From contig JAJYBO010000003.1 of assembly GCA_021778975.1 (NCBI GenBank), forward strand, positions 1 through 29,900: a stretch of 29,900 bases of DNA. The letters are read 5' to 3'. The DNA is from Deltaproteobacteria bacterium. GTDB lineage: Bacteria > Desulfobacterota > Desulfobacteria > Desulfobacterales > Desulfatirhabdiaceae. Below are positions 1-7,494 of this stretch, in pieces; within the stretch, counting starts at the first letter, position 1; every line of letters starts with the position of its first letter. The translations under genes were made by a program, and so were the position numbers. The notes beneath the pieces are model-generated. The model had not been told where the DNA came from, made no database searches, and saw only the letters and a list, made by a program, of their open reading frames with translations.

Positions 1-223
1 AACTCATGAAAATGGGCGCTCCGCCCAGTTGAATCATGGCGGTTTCAAACGATATCCGCGTGCGGGTGGATGGTTTATCAAATATCAGCCCCAGGGATTT
101 TCCGGCGAGCGCTGTTTCGCGGATGCCTTTGCGCCGACGTTCTTTAAGCGTTTGGGCGCGCTGAAACAGCATGTCGCAATCGGTTTTGGTCAAATCCAGC
201 AGGGTCAGTAAATCTTTTTTCAA
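1..223 (-). CDS. argF: Ornithine carbamoyltransferase, N-terminal part (cut by window edge)
   Basis: This enzyme transfers the carbamoyl group of carbamoyl phosphate to ornithine, giving citrulline in cytoplasmic arginine synthesis. The translated minus strand from a TTG at 223 gives about 74 residues ending at the window edge. They contain the carbamoyl-phosphate-binding motif STRTR followed by ISFETAM, which is typical of the family's N-terminal domain. The TTG start overlaps the argD stop (TTGA), and an AGG lies about 9 nt upstream, so translation is probably coupled to argD. The rest of the gene lies outside the window. The family call is secure; the TTG start is inferred from the overlap and the expected N-terminus (MKKDLLTLLDLT). 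Confidence 0.9.
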   Translation of the reverse strand, partial: MKKDLLTLLDLTKTDCDMLFQRAQTLKERRRKGIRETALAGKSLGLIFDKPSTRTRISFETAMIQLGGAPIFMS

Positions 224-1431
224 AATATCACCTGTTTCAGCATCTGATCCAGACAGGCGATCAGCGCGTCAATTTCGGGTTTCTGGATGATGAGCGGCGG
301 TACAAACCTCAGGATATTTCCCTGAACACAGTTGATGACAAACCCCTGTTCCAGACAGGCCTGCACGAGCGGCGCTCCGTCCGTGTCCAGTTCCATCCCC
401 AAAAGCAGCCCTATTCCCCGGACATCCTTGATTACGGAATGTCGGGACTGAAGATCTGTCAGTTTCGATTTAAAATATTCACCCATTTCCCGGCAATGAC
501 CGAGAAGGTTGTCCGACTCGATCGTTTTCAGCGTACAGAGCGCTGCGGCCGTCACAATCGGCGTTCCGCCGAACGTCGTGGCGTGAGAACCCGGAACAAA
601 AGCCGCCGCGACAGATTCTTTAGACAGCATCGCGCCGATGGGGAACCCGTTGGCCAGCGCCTTGGCCAGTGTCATGATGTCCGGCGTCACCCCGAAGTGT
701 TCGTGGGCGAAGAGTTTTCCGGTGCGGCCGATGCCGGTCTGAACCTCATCGAAAATCAGCAGCGTTCCGGTTTCATCGCACAATTCGCGCACCTGGCGCA
801 GATAGTCCGGATCCGCCGCGCGGATGCCCCCTTCGCCCTGGACAGGCTCCATCAGAATGGCGCAGGTCTTGGCGCTGATCAGGTTTCGGACGGCGTCGAT
901 ATCGTTGAAAGGCGCAAAATCGAACCCCTCCAAAATGGGGGAAAACCCTTCTTTTATCTTATCCTGACCGGTTGCGGACAATGTGCCGAACGTGCGTCCA
1001 TGAAAAGACTGGAGCATGGAAATAATCCGGTACCGGTCCGGTTCGCCCCGGTCCTTGAAATATTTTCGGGCTAATTTAATGGCGGCCTCGTTGGCTTCCG
1101 CGCCGCTGTTACAGAAAAACACCCGATCCGCGAAACTGTGATCCACCAGCCACGCCGCCAGTTCGGTCTGGGGCGTCGTGTAGTAAAGGTTTGAAACATG
1201 AATCAGGGTTTCCGCCTGACGGCTGACGGCCGCGGCAATACCGGGGTGCGCATGTCCCAGATTGCACACAGCGATTCCCGCCAGAAAATCCAGATACGAT
1301 TTGCCGTCCGCATCCCACAGCGTACAGCCCTGGCCTTTGGTGAAAACCACCGGCTGCCGTTTGTAGGTATTCGCCATGACCCTGTCCGCCACGACCATCC
1401 ATGGCTGACTGCGTGAAAAACCTTCTGTCAT
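220..1431 (-). CDS. argD: Acetylornithine aminotransferase
   Basis: This PLP-dependent class III aminotransferase converts N-acetylglutamate semialdehyde and glutamate to N-acetylornithine and 2-oxoglutarate; many homologues also act on succinyl-diaminopimelate. The protein has 403 residues, the usual length. Visible motifs are the phosphate-binding loop NSGAEAN (about 108-114), FHGRT (143-147), EPVQGEGG (195-202), FDEVQTG (227-233, with the ring-nitrogen Asp228) and the Schiff-base Lys257 in TLAKAL. The ATG overlaps the argB stop by 4 nt (ATGA) and the stop overlaps the argF TTG, so the three genes form one translationally coupled unit. Nothing in the sequence suggests damage. Confidence 0.95.
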   Translation of the reverse strand: MTEGFSRSQPWMVVADRVMANTYKRQPVVFTKGQGCTLWDADGKSYLDFLAGIAVCNLGHAHPGIAAAVSRQAETLIHVSNLYYTTPQTELAAWLVDHSFADRVFFCNSGAEANEAAIKLARKYFKDRGEPDRYRIISMLQSFHGRTFGTLSATGQDKIKEGFSPILEGFDFAPFNDIDAVRNLISAKTCAILMEPVQGEGGIRAADPDYLRQVRELCDETGTLLIFDEVQTGIGRTGKLFAHEHFGVTPDIMTLAKALANGFPIGAMLSKESVAAAFVPGSHATTFGGTPIVTAAALCTLKTIESDNLLGHCREMGEYFKSKLTDLQSRHSVIKDVRGIGLLLGMELDTDGAPLVQACLEQGFVINCVQGNILRFVPPLIIQKPEIDALIACLDQMLKQVIF

Positions 1432-2303
1432 AATGTCACCTCGGTTCCGATGCCTTTATCCGTAAAAAGCTCCAGCAGCAGCGCGTGCCGCCGCGTGCCA
1501 TTGATGATATGCACTTTCTGCACGCCGCGGCCCACGGCTTCCAGGGCGTATTCCACCTTGGGAATCATGCCGCCGGATATGACGCCTTCCTGAATCATGC
1601 GCTGGGCGATATCCGCGTTGAGCGAGGATATCAGATTGCCGGAAGCGTCTTGAATGCCATCCACGTCGGTCAGCAGAATAAGCCGCCCGGCGGTGAGCGA
1701 CATGGCGACATGGCTGGCCACCAGATCGGCGTTGATGTTGAACGTTTCGCCGGCGGGGCCGACGCCGACCGGCGCGATCACCGGAATGAACCCATGCTGG
1801 GTCAGTGTGTTGACAATTTCCGGATGCACCTGTGTCACCTGCCCCACCAGCCCCGGATCAATGATTTCCGGCGGACTGTTTTCGTCCTGCTGATAGACGA
1901 TGCGCAGTTTTTCGGCGACGATTAGCCCGCCGTCCTTGCCGCTCAGTCCCACGGCTTTTCCGCCATGCTGATTGATCTGCGCCACAATGGCCTTGTTGAG
2001 CTTTCCGCCCAGCACCATCTCCACGACATCCATGGTCGGCTCATCGGTAAGGCGCATCCCGCGGACAAACTGAGGGCAGATGCCCATCTGCTTCAATACG
2101 GTGTTGATCTGCGGCCCGCCGCCATGCACAATGACCGGGTTCAGACCGATAAATTTCAGCAGGGTGATGTCCTGCGCGAAATCGGCTTTCAACTGCTCAT
2201 CCACCATGGCGTGACCGCCATATTTGACCACCAGGGTCATGCCGGTAAACCGGCGGATATACGGCAGCGACTCTACCAGGATATCAGCGACATTCGGTGT
2301 CAT
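1428..2303 (-). CDS. argB: Acetylglutamate kinase
   Basis: This enzyme phosphorylates N-acetylglutamate with ATP, the second step of arginine synthesis and often its control point. The 291-residue protein shows VKYGGHAM (Lys27), the glycine loop GGGPQI (61-66), FNINADLVA, and a C-terminal INGTRRHALLLELFT...GIGTEV segment. The extra N-terminal helix (PNVADILVESLPYIRRF) and a length near 290 rather than 258 match the arginine-inhibited hexameric form of the family, so feedback inhibition by arginine is likely. That is an inference from family knowledge. An AGGA lies about 8 nt before the ATG. The gene follows hslU after 19 nt and overlaps argD by 4 nt. Confidence 0.95.
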   Translation of the reverse strand: MTPNVADILVESLPYIRRFTGMTLVVKYGGHAMVDEQLKADFAQDITLLKFIGLNPVIVHGGGPQINTVLKQMGICPQFVRGMRLTDEPTMDVVEMVLGGKLNKAIVAQINQHGGKAVGLSGKDGGLIVAEKLRIVYQQDENSPPEIIDPGLVGQVTQVHPEIVNTLTQHGFIPVIAPVGVGPAGETFNINADLVASHVAMSLTAGRLILLTDVDGIQDASGNLISSLNADIAQRMIQEGVISGGMIPKVEYALEAVGRGVQKVHIINGTRRHALLLELFTDKGIGTEVTL

Positions 2304-2322
2304 AATGATTTCCTCATCCTGT

Positions 2323-3693
2323 CTAAAGAATGTAGCGGCTCAAATCCTCATCGTTTTTGATGGCCTTGAGTTTAGCATCCACATAATCGCCGTTGATGAC
2401 GATACGCTTTTCGGGCATATCCGGCGCATCGAACAAAACGTCGTCCAAAAGGCATTCCATCAGCGTATGCAGCCGTCTTGCCCCGATATTTTCGGTATGG
2501 GTGTTGACTTCTTCCGCAATGGCTGCGATTCGGTCAATGGCGTCGGATTCAAACACCACTTCAACACCTTCGGTTTTGAGAAGCTCGGTATATTGCAGCG
2601 TCAACGCATTCTGGGGTTCCGTCAGAATCCTGATAAAATCGTCTTTGTTCAGAGAATCCAGTTCGACGCGGATCGGAAAACGTCCCTGAAGCTCCGGAAT
2701 CAGATCCGAAGGCGTGATGGCGTGAAACGCGCCGGAGGCAATGAAAAGAATGTGATCCGTCTTGACCGGCCCGTACTTGGTGGTGACGGTGGAGCCTTCC
2801 ACAATGGGCAGCAGATCCCGCTGTACGCCTTCTCTGGAAACATCCGGGCCGCCGCCGCCGTTTTTCCCGACAATTTTATCAATTTCGTCCAGGAAAATGA
2901 TGCCTGACTGCTCCACTTTCTCCTTCGCCTGTTGAATGATTTTATCCATGTCAATCAGATTTTGGGCCTCTTCCTGCGCCAGAATCTCCAGGGCTTCGGG
3001 AACGCGAATCTTGCGGCGCCGGGTGTTTTTTGGAAGAAGCCCACCAAGCATATCCTTGAAATTAATCCCCATTTCCTCCATGCCGACGTTGGAGAAGATT
3101 TCCACCGTGGGCATGGATTTGTCCGCGACATCCAAATCCACATACCGGGTGTCCAGCTTTCCGGCGCGCAGCATGCCCCGGAGCTTTTCCCGTGTCGAAA
3201 ACGACTCTTCCGTTGGTGCGGATGTCACCACTTCGAGTTGCAGCTCTTTGCCGGCATCGGGCTGTGACGGTCTGGGTTTGGGCGGCAGCAGGAGATCCAG
3301 CATACGTTCTTCCGCGATGGATCTGGCTTTGGGCTTGACAGTTTCCTGCTCGCGGCTTTTGAGCAGGTTGATGGTCAGCTCCAGCAGATCCCGCACCATG
3401 GATTCTACATCACGCCCCACATAGCCAACTTCGGTGAACTTGGATGCTTCCACCTTGTAAAACGGGGAGTCCGTCAGTTTGGAGAGCCTTCGGGCGATTT
3501 CGGTTTTCCCGACACCCGTAGGACCGATCAGAATGATATTTTTAGGGGCGATTTCTTCGCGCAGTCCTTCCGGCACCTGCCGGCGTCTCCAGCGGTTCCG
3601 GAGCGCAATGGACACGGAACGTTTGGCGCGGTGCTGGCCGATAATGTAACGATCCAGCTCTTTCACGATTTCAGAGGGTTTGAGAGAATCCAT
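2323..3693 (-). CDS. hslU: ATP-dependent protease ATPase subunit HslU (ClpY)
   Basis: HslU is the AAA+ unfoldase ring that feeds substrates to the HslV peptidase in the cytoplasm. The 456-residue protein begins with the typical SLKPSEIVKELDRYIIGQ, followed by Walker A GPTGVGKT (57-64), GYVGRDVESMVRDL, a variable inserted I-domain, Walker B IIFLDEIDKI (about 265-274), a sensor region, and the C-terminus DLSRYIL. That tail is the family's HslV-docking and activating peptide and is intact. Length is close to the usual 443-460. The gene starts 12 nt after hslV ends and is followed by argB after 19 nt. Confidence 0.97.
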   Translation of the reverse strand: MDSLKPSEIVKELDRYIIGQHRAKRSVSIALRNRWRRRQVPEGLREEIAPKNIILIGPTGVGKTEIARRLSKLTDSPFYKVEASKFTEVGYVGRDVESMVRDLLELTINLLKSREQETVKPKARSIAEERMLDLLLPPKPRPSQPDAGKELQLEVVTSAPTEESFSTREKLRGMLRAGKLDTRYVDLDVADKSMPTVEIFSNVGMEEMGINFKDMLGGLLPKNTRRRKIRVPEALEILAQEEAQNLIDMDKIIQQAKEKVEQSGIIFLDEIDKIVGKNGGGGPDVSREGVQRDLLPIVEGSTVTTKYGPVKTDHILFIASGAFHAITPSDLIPELQGRFPIRVELDSLNKDDFIRILTEPQNALTLQYTELLKTEGVEVVFESDAIDRIAAIAEEVNTHTENIGARRLHTLMECLLDDVLFDAPDMPEKRIVINGDYVDAKLKAIKNDEDLSRYIL

Positions 3694-3705
3694 AATGCAT
3701 CACTT

Positions 3706-4278
3706 CTATTTTCGACTTGTGGGTGCGTTGTCATCTTTTGTCAGAGTGGAAAGCTCTTCGAGGGTAATGTCCGTGTTGGTGTAAATGCAGAGGGATGCGG
3801 CGATTTCCATCGCTTTTCTGACGATCTCGGCCGCATCGAGCTGCGAATTCCGGATCAGTGCAGTCGCCGCGGCCTGGGCCATCGGTCCTCCGGAACCGAT
3901 GCCGATAACTTCGTCATCCGGTTCGATAATATCGCCATTACCGGATAAAAGATAGGTGCGCCCGGCGTCCACCGCAATCATCATGGCTTCGAGTTTTCGC
4001 AGAAACTTGTCGGTGCGCCAGTCTCTGGCCAGTTCTACAGCGGCGCGGGTCAGGTTGCCGTTGAACCTGTCAAGCTTTCCTTCAAGCCGTTCAGACAGAT
4101 GCAGGGCGTCCGCCGTGGCCCCGGCGAATCCGACAATGATCTTGTCATTGTAAATTCGCCGCACCTTTTTGGCGCGCTGCTTGACGATGGTCGTGTTGAG
4201 CGTCACCTGACCATCGCCCGCCACAACGACCTTTCCCCGATATCGAACCGCCAGTATGGTCGTTCCATGAAATTCCAT
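3706..4278 (-). CDS. hslV: ATP-dependent protease peptidase subunit HslV (ClpQ)
   Basis: HslV is the proteasome-like N-terminal-nucleophile threonine peptidase that partners HslU. I chose the ATG at 4278 (190 residues, MEFHGTTILAV...) because GGAG lies 7 nt upstream and it follows xerC by 13 nt. The upstream in-frame start at 4317 would overlap xerC by 26 nt and add 13 atypical residues. The catalytic Thr is in GTT (residues 5-6), followed by VVVAGDGQVTL and later IGSGG, all typical. A short leader (MEFHG) would have to be removed to free the Thr. Such leaders are seen in several HslV proteins, whereas E. coli HslV exposes Thr directly after Met removal. Confidence 0.95.
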   Translation of the reverse strand: MEFHGTTILAVRYRGKVVVAGDGQVTLNTTIVKQRAKKVRRIYNDKIIVGFAGATADALHLSERLEGKLDRFNGNLTRAAVELARDWRTDKFLRKLEAMMIAVDAGRTYLLSGNGDIIEPDDEVIGIGSGGPMAQAAATALIRNSQLDAAEIVRKAMEIAASLCIYTNTDITLEELSTLTKDDNAPTSRK

Positions 4279-4291
4279 CGAACCGCTCCGT

Positions 4292-5215
4292 TTATTTCCG
4301 GGGATGCGCCCGGTCATAGGTTTCCATCAGTTTTCCCATGCTGACATGGGTGTATCGCTGGGTGGTGGACAGGCGCTGATGTCCCAGAAGTTCCTGTACA
4401 ATCCTTACGTCCGCGCCGGCGTCCAGCATGTGGGTGGCATAACTGTGACGCACAGCGTGAGGAAATACCGGTATGGGCAAATGGCAGTGCGTCGCCCATT
4501 TCTCCAAAATACGGGCCACGGATCGCGGCGTCAAACGCCCACCGCGAAGGTTGAGAAACAGCGGCCCGTTTTTTGGCGCCGTCGTTATGTTCTGATGTCT
4601 CAGGTATTCCAGATAAGCGCTTACCGCGGCCAGAGACTTCCGCCCGACGGGCGCCAGGCGCTCCCGATCACCTTTGCCATGAACCCGTATCATGGACTGC
4701 TGAAAATCCACGTCAAACACATTCAGCGCCGTCAGTTCCGAAACCCGGATGCCCGATGAGTATAGCAACTCGAGCAGCGCCCGGTCTCTCAACCCTGCCG
4801 GAGAATCCACCGGGATGGAATCCAGCAGTCGAAACATGTCATCCACAGAAAGAAACACCGGTGTCAGGGTTTCGGCCCTGGTATTGGACACCATTTCCGC
4901 CGGATGCCCCTCGACAACACCCCGCCGCGCCAGAAATCTGAAAAAAGACCGAATGGCAGCCAATTTTCTGTTGATGGACGATTTCCGGTTTTTCCGATGC
5001 AACCATGCCAGATAGCGGCGTATCGCCAGGGTGTCCAGCGATGTTATTTGCACCGCTTCCGCCGTTTTGTCCGCGGCGTCTGCCGTAACCCTGACAAACT
5101 CTTCGAGATCATGGGTATAAGACCGGCAGGTATTGACCGAATACCCTTTTTCCGAAGACAGCGATTCAATGAAATGCTGAATCAGCGGCCACGCCAACTC
5201 CTGTTCAGAAGACAT
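4292..5215 (-). CDS. xerC: Tyrosine recombinase XerC
   Basis: This site-specific recombinase resolves chromosome dimers at dif together with XerD. The 307-residue protein has an N-terminal SAM-like core-binding domain (about 8-105) and a catalytic domain with the full set of active-site residues: Arg157 (SGIRVSEL), Lys181 (HGKGDRER), His253 and Arg256 (HAVRHSYATHML), His279 (LLGHQRLSTT) and nucleophile Tyr288 (QRYTHVS). It sits beside hslV as in many bacteria, which favours XerC over XerD or an integrase; no attachment sites or phage genes are nearby. The start overlaps the HAD gene by 11 nt, with GGGGA just upstream. Confidence 0.92.
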   Translation of the reverse strand: MSSEQELAWPLIQHFIESLSSEKGYSVNTCRSYTHDLEEFVRVTADAADKTAEAVQITSLDTLAIRRYLAWLHRKNRKSSINRKLAAIRSFFRFLARRGVVEGHPAEMVSNTRAETLTPVFLSVDDMFRLLDSIPVDSPAGLRDRALLELLYSSGIRVSELTALNVFDVDFQQSMIRVHGKGDRERLAPVGRKSLAAVSAYLEYLRHQNITTAPKNGPLFLNLRGGRLTPRSVARILEKWATHCHLPIPVFPHAVRHSYATHMLDAGADVRIVQELLGHQRLSTTQRYTHVSMGKLMETYDRAHPRK

Positions 5216-5789
5216 TTTTTCCCCAGTCTATCAGGGAGTCGATTTCTTTCCAGGAACCGACTTCCTGAAATGGATGCGCCTGACGATTCCACGGCTGTCT
5301 GAAAAGTACGGGTTCCACACCGGCGTCCTTCAACTGGAAACAGGTTTCCAGACGGTCTTCTATGAAATATGAAATGCGATGCTCCCGCAATATATCCGCC
5401 TTGGCTTCAAAAGAACCGGTTGTGACAAGCTGAATGGTATCGGTGTTCAGTGACAGCGTATTCTCGATCCAGTCCAGAATCGGGCCTGTATAAGGCCGGG
5501 CGGTCACGAGGAGCAGCGGTCCGTGATCTTTTTCGAGATGTCCCAACACTTCCGCCGCACCGGCCATCGGCATCAGGGGCATGGTATAATGACCGTCCTG
5601 AATCCGCTGAATGATGGCTTCGATGATATCCTCGTCCAGTTGAAGACAATCTTTCAACATGTAACAGGTGATATCTTCATATCGCAGATCCGGAACATGA
5701 TAGTCATGCCTGGCGATATCCAGAAAAAGTGTCATGGTATCCGCCAGAACCCCGTCAAAATCGAATGCTATGGAATTGGGATCGATCAT
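5205..5789 (-). CDS. HAD-superfamily hydrolase (phosphatase-like)
   Basis: This is a 194-residue haloacid-dehalogenase-type protein. Motif I is FDFDGVLAD (nucleophile Asp10, acid Asp12), motif II is LLLVTARP, a candidate motif III Lys is in FEAKADIL, and motif IV is FIEDRLE. The set is complete, so an Mg-dependent phosphatase is likely; the substrate cannot be told. The small helical cap between motifs I and II recalls the deoxyribonucleotidase-like branch, but that is only a resemblance. AAGGA lies 9 nt before the ATG. It is the first gene of the run leading to argF, and the xerC start overlaps its end by 11 nt. Confidence 0.8.
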   Translation of the reverse strand: MIDPNSIAFDFDGVLADTMTLFLDIARHDYHVPDLRYEDITCYMLKDCLQLDEDIIEAIIQRIQDGHYTMPLMPMAGAAEVLGHLEKDHGPLLLVTARPYTGPILDWIENTLSLNTDTIQLVTTGSFEAKADILREHRISYFIEDRLETCFQLKDAGVEPVLFRQPWNRQAHPFQEVGSWKEIDSLIDWGKNVF

Positions 5790-5820
5790 AGCGCCGTTCC
5801 TTCATTTGCCTTGCAGCTTC

Positions 5821-5838
5821 TGTCAAGAAAGATTGACA
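5821..5838. promoter_or_regulatory. Short perfect inverted repeat upstream of the HAD-xerC-hslVU-arg run
   Basis: TGTCAA and TTGACA form 6-bp arms around a 6-nt spacer, 32 nt upstream of the HAD gene start. On the minus strand one arm reads as a consensus -35 hexamer, but no good -10 follows at the right spacing. It could be an operator or promoter part. It is weakly supported and may be chance. Confidence 0.25.
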
Positions 5839-5882
5839 TGAAAACATTTCCCGATTTCAACTGGTGGTATAACGCCTGTCAT

Positions 5883-5922
5883 AAAAAGAAATCTTTCTGA
5901 AAGGGAAGCTGAAAGGATTTTC
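5883..5922 (-). terminator. Candidate intrinsic terminator after the Rho_N-like gene
   Basis: On the minus strand an imperfect stem (5922-5911 with 5897-5888, one bulge, 13-nt loop) is followed directly by TTTTT at 5887-5883. It lies about 65 nt after the stop at 5988 and before the HAD gene, so it would separate the two transcripts. The stem is AT-rich, so strength is uncertain. The rest of the 5790-5987 gap holds nothing else I can support apart from the inverted repeat at 5821-5838. Confidence 0.4.
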
Positions 5923-5987
5923 ATCAGCAGAGAGAAAAAGGAGTGAATGAATCCGTCTTTCATGGCGCAACGATGAAACAACCTGCC

Positions 5988-6314
5988 TTATGCGGCCCTC
6001 CGGGTTTGCTTTTTCAGACGAACAATACGCTTTTTATAAATTTTAGCCATACGGAGGTTGCTCTCGGTGACCGCTGACGTCTGAACCACTTTAAGTTCCC
6101 GGATTTTCTGCTTGATTTCACGAACCGACGTATTGCTTTTGCCAGAGGCGTCTTCAACGATGCCTCGCGCCTTTTTGATGGCGCTGATCAGCTCCGGCTT
6201 GTTCATGCCGGATACGCCTGTCAGATCGGTAGCGTCTTTGGCCATATCTCTCAACTCTTTGACCGTCATTTTATCCAGGGGTTTTTCTTTTTCTTCTTTT
6301 TTTTTGCCTCCCAT
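5988..6314 (-). CDS. Small basic protein with Rho N-terminal-like (SAP-type) domain
   Basis: This is a 108-residue, lysine/arginine-rich protein. Residues about 1-13 are a charged lead (GGKKKEEKEKPL). Residues about 14-52 (KMTVKELRDMAKD...MNKPELISAIKKARG) match the helix-extended-loop-helix Rho_N/SAP-type fold that binds nucleic acid. Residues about 60-105 form a coiled, strongly basic region ending in YKKRIVRLKKQTRRAA that loosely recalls ribosomal protein L29. There is no ATPase domain, so it is not Rho itself. A nucleic-acid-binding role is likely; the target is unknown. AAGGAG lies 11 nt before the ATG, and the gene has its own promoter (6445-6416) with a terminator-like hairpin in the leader. 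Confidence 0.75.
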   Translation of the reverse strand: MGGKKKEEKEKPLDKMTVKELRDMAKDATDLTGVSGMNKPELISAIKKARGIVEDASGKSNTSVREIKQKIRELKVVQTSAVTESNLRMAKIYKKRIVRLKKQTRRAA

Positions 6315-6340
6315 AAGAATTCGTTCTCCTTGTAAAAGTT

Positions 6341-6374
6341 AAAATCAAAAACGGAGGGTGTTGATTGCCCCCCG
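6341..6374 (-). terminator. Intrinsic terminator of the ABC operon, located inside the next gene's leader
   Basis: The minus strand gives a 7-bp stem (6374-6368 with 6358-6352, one G-U pair) and a 9-nt loop, followed by TTTTTGATTTT (6351-6341). This is a good intrinsic terminator for the transcript ending with the binding protein at 6442. It also lies downstream of the promoter at 6445-6416 and upstream of the Rho_N-like start at 6314, so it could act as an attenuator for that gene. Confidence 0.7.
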
Positions 6375-6415
6375 CATTGCAAAAAATGGACTTTCCATGA
6401 AGCCATCAGATTTCT

Positions 6416-6445
6416 TTAATAATCTATTTTATCAAATACTGTCAA
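6416..6445 (-). promoter_or_regulatory. Sigma-70-type promoter for the Rho_N-like gene
   Basis: On the minus strand, TTGACA (6445-6440, exact consensus) is followed after 18 nt by TATTAA (6421-6416, 4 of 6 matches). The expected start is near 6409, giving a leader of about 95 nt. The -35 overlaps the stop codon of the preceding binding-protein gene. Confidence 0.55.
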
Positions 6446-7434
6446 TCGGTTTTCAAATTACCTTTCAGTATTCGCGTCACATGGACGGGGCCGGAGATCA
6501 GTTTCTGATTCAGCATGATATCTTCGGTCTGTTTCCAGGCCGTGACGTTGATTTGTCCAACGTCTTTGGGAGAACCCGGTTGAACCAGAGGCCGCGTCTC
6601 CGTCAGTTGCTCACGGGCGGTCGCCTCCGGCGTATCTTTGTCGAACTGTCGTAATACGGTGATGGTTTTTTCTGTATTTTCGGGCGCCATCGCCTCCTGC
6701 CAGCCTTCGATAAGCGCCTGCCGAAAACGGTTCACCATATCCGGATTTTCTTTTAGAAGTTTTCGAGATGTGATGACAGAATTGGCGACAAACCGGATTC
6801 CAAAAGCTTCCGGGCTGAAAAACGCCGTTTTTTCACCCGCCGTCGCCAACTTTTGTCGGATAATCACGCCCTGGGCGTTGATATATACCGGCCATAGATC
6901 CACCTTACCTTCATAGAACGGCGTGTAATCGTACCGGACGCTGTACAGGTTCACGCTGTCTCTGGCGAGACCGAATTTGGCCATCAGCGCGCGCAGGATG
7001 GTTTCATCATTGCCGCCATAGGTGACGCCGATGGTTTTTCCCTTGAAATCCACAGGACTTTGAATGGTCAGTTTAGCGGAACGGTACACCCACTGCAGCG
7101 GGTTTTTCTGAAAGAGTTGTGCAATGACCACAATCGGCGATTCCATGGAGACCGCCCGGATGATCTGGTCGGCGGAGGCAGCGCCGAACTGGGCGTATCC
7201 CAGTTCCAGTTCTTTGATGGCATCGTGTTCCGGGCTGCCTTCCTTTACGCTCACCTGCAGCCCGTGACGGGCAAAAACGCCCCGGGCGTCCGCGTACAGG
7301 TCTCCGGCCACGCTGGCGTTGAACAGCCATTTCAGGCGGTATGTCACGGTATCGGCGCAATATCCATGGACGGACGCCAGTAAGATGTATCCGGCAAGCC
7401 CCAGGATCCCCACTATTTTTATATTACGATTCAT
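6442..7434 (-). CDS. ABC transporter substrate-binding protein, NMT1/ThiY-like
   Basis: This is a 330-residue periplasmic binding protein with a signal peptide at residues about 1-27 (hydrophobic IVGILGLAGYILLASVHG, then YCAD). The mature part starts YRLKWLFNAS...GDLYADARGVFARHGL, typical of the NMT1/THI5-like family. The segments IAQLFQKNPLQWV and VDFKGKTIGVTYGGNDE resemble thiamine-pyrimidine-precursor binders (ThiY) more than sulfonate or nitrate binders. The substrate is an inference; aliphatic sulfonate or taurine remain possible. GGAG sits 8 nt before the ATG. It is last in a run after the permease and ATPase, separated by 60 nt that hold a hairpin, and is followed by a terminator. Confidence 0.85.
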   Translation of the reverse strand: MNRNIKIVGILGLAGYILLASVHGYCADTVTYRLKWLFNASVAGDLYADARGVFARHGLQVSVKEGSPEHDAIKELELGYAQFGAASADQIIRAVSMESPIVVIAQLFQKNPLQWVYRSAKLTIQSPVDFKGKTIGVTYGGNDETILRALMAKFGLARDSVNLYSVRYDYTPFYEGKVDLWPVYINAQGVIIRQKLATAGEKTAFFSPEAFGIRFVANSVITSRKLLKENPDMVNRFRQALIEGWQEAMAPENTEKTITVLRQFDKDTPEATAREQLTETRPLVQPGSPKDVGQINVTAWKQTEDIMLNQKLISGPVHVTRILKGNLKTD

Positions 7435-7445
7435 TTCAATTCTCC

Positions 7446-7479
7446 AGCCCCTCCCGCGCTGGGAAAAAGGGGGAGGGCT
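7446..7479 (-). repeat. Intergenic hairpin between permease and binding-protein genes
   Basis: AGCCCCTCCC pairs with GGGAGGGCT-type sequence (5 bp, one mismatch, 4 bp, 14-nt loop). It resembles GC-rich intergenic hairpins dispersed in many genomes. It lies just before the binding-protein ribosome-binding site and could influence relative expression. There is no clear U-tract, so I do not call it a terminator. Confidence 0.4.
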
Positions 7480-7494
7480 TCTGAGCCGTTATCG

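Noticed and set aside
5947..5976. Nine-codon plus-strand ORF after an AAGGAG
   Set aside because: It is too short, the spacing from the purine run is only about 3 nt, and no gene follows on that strand.
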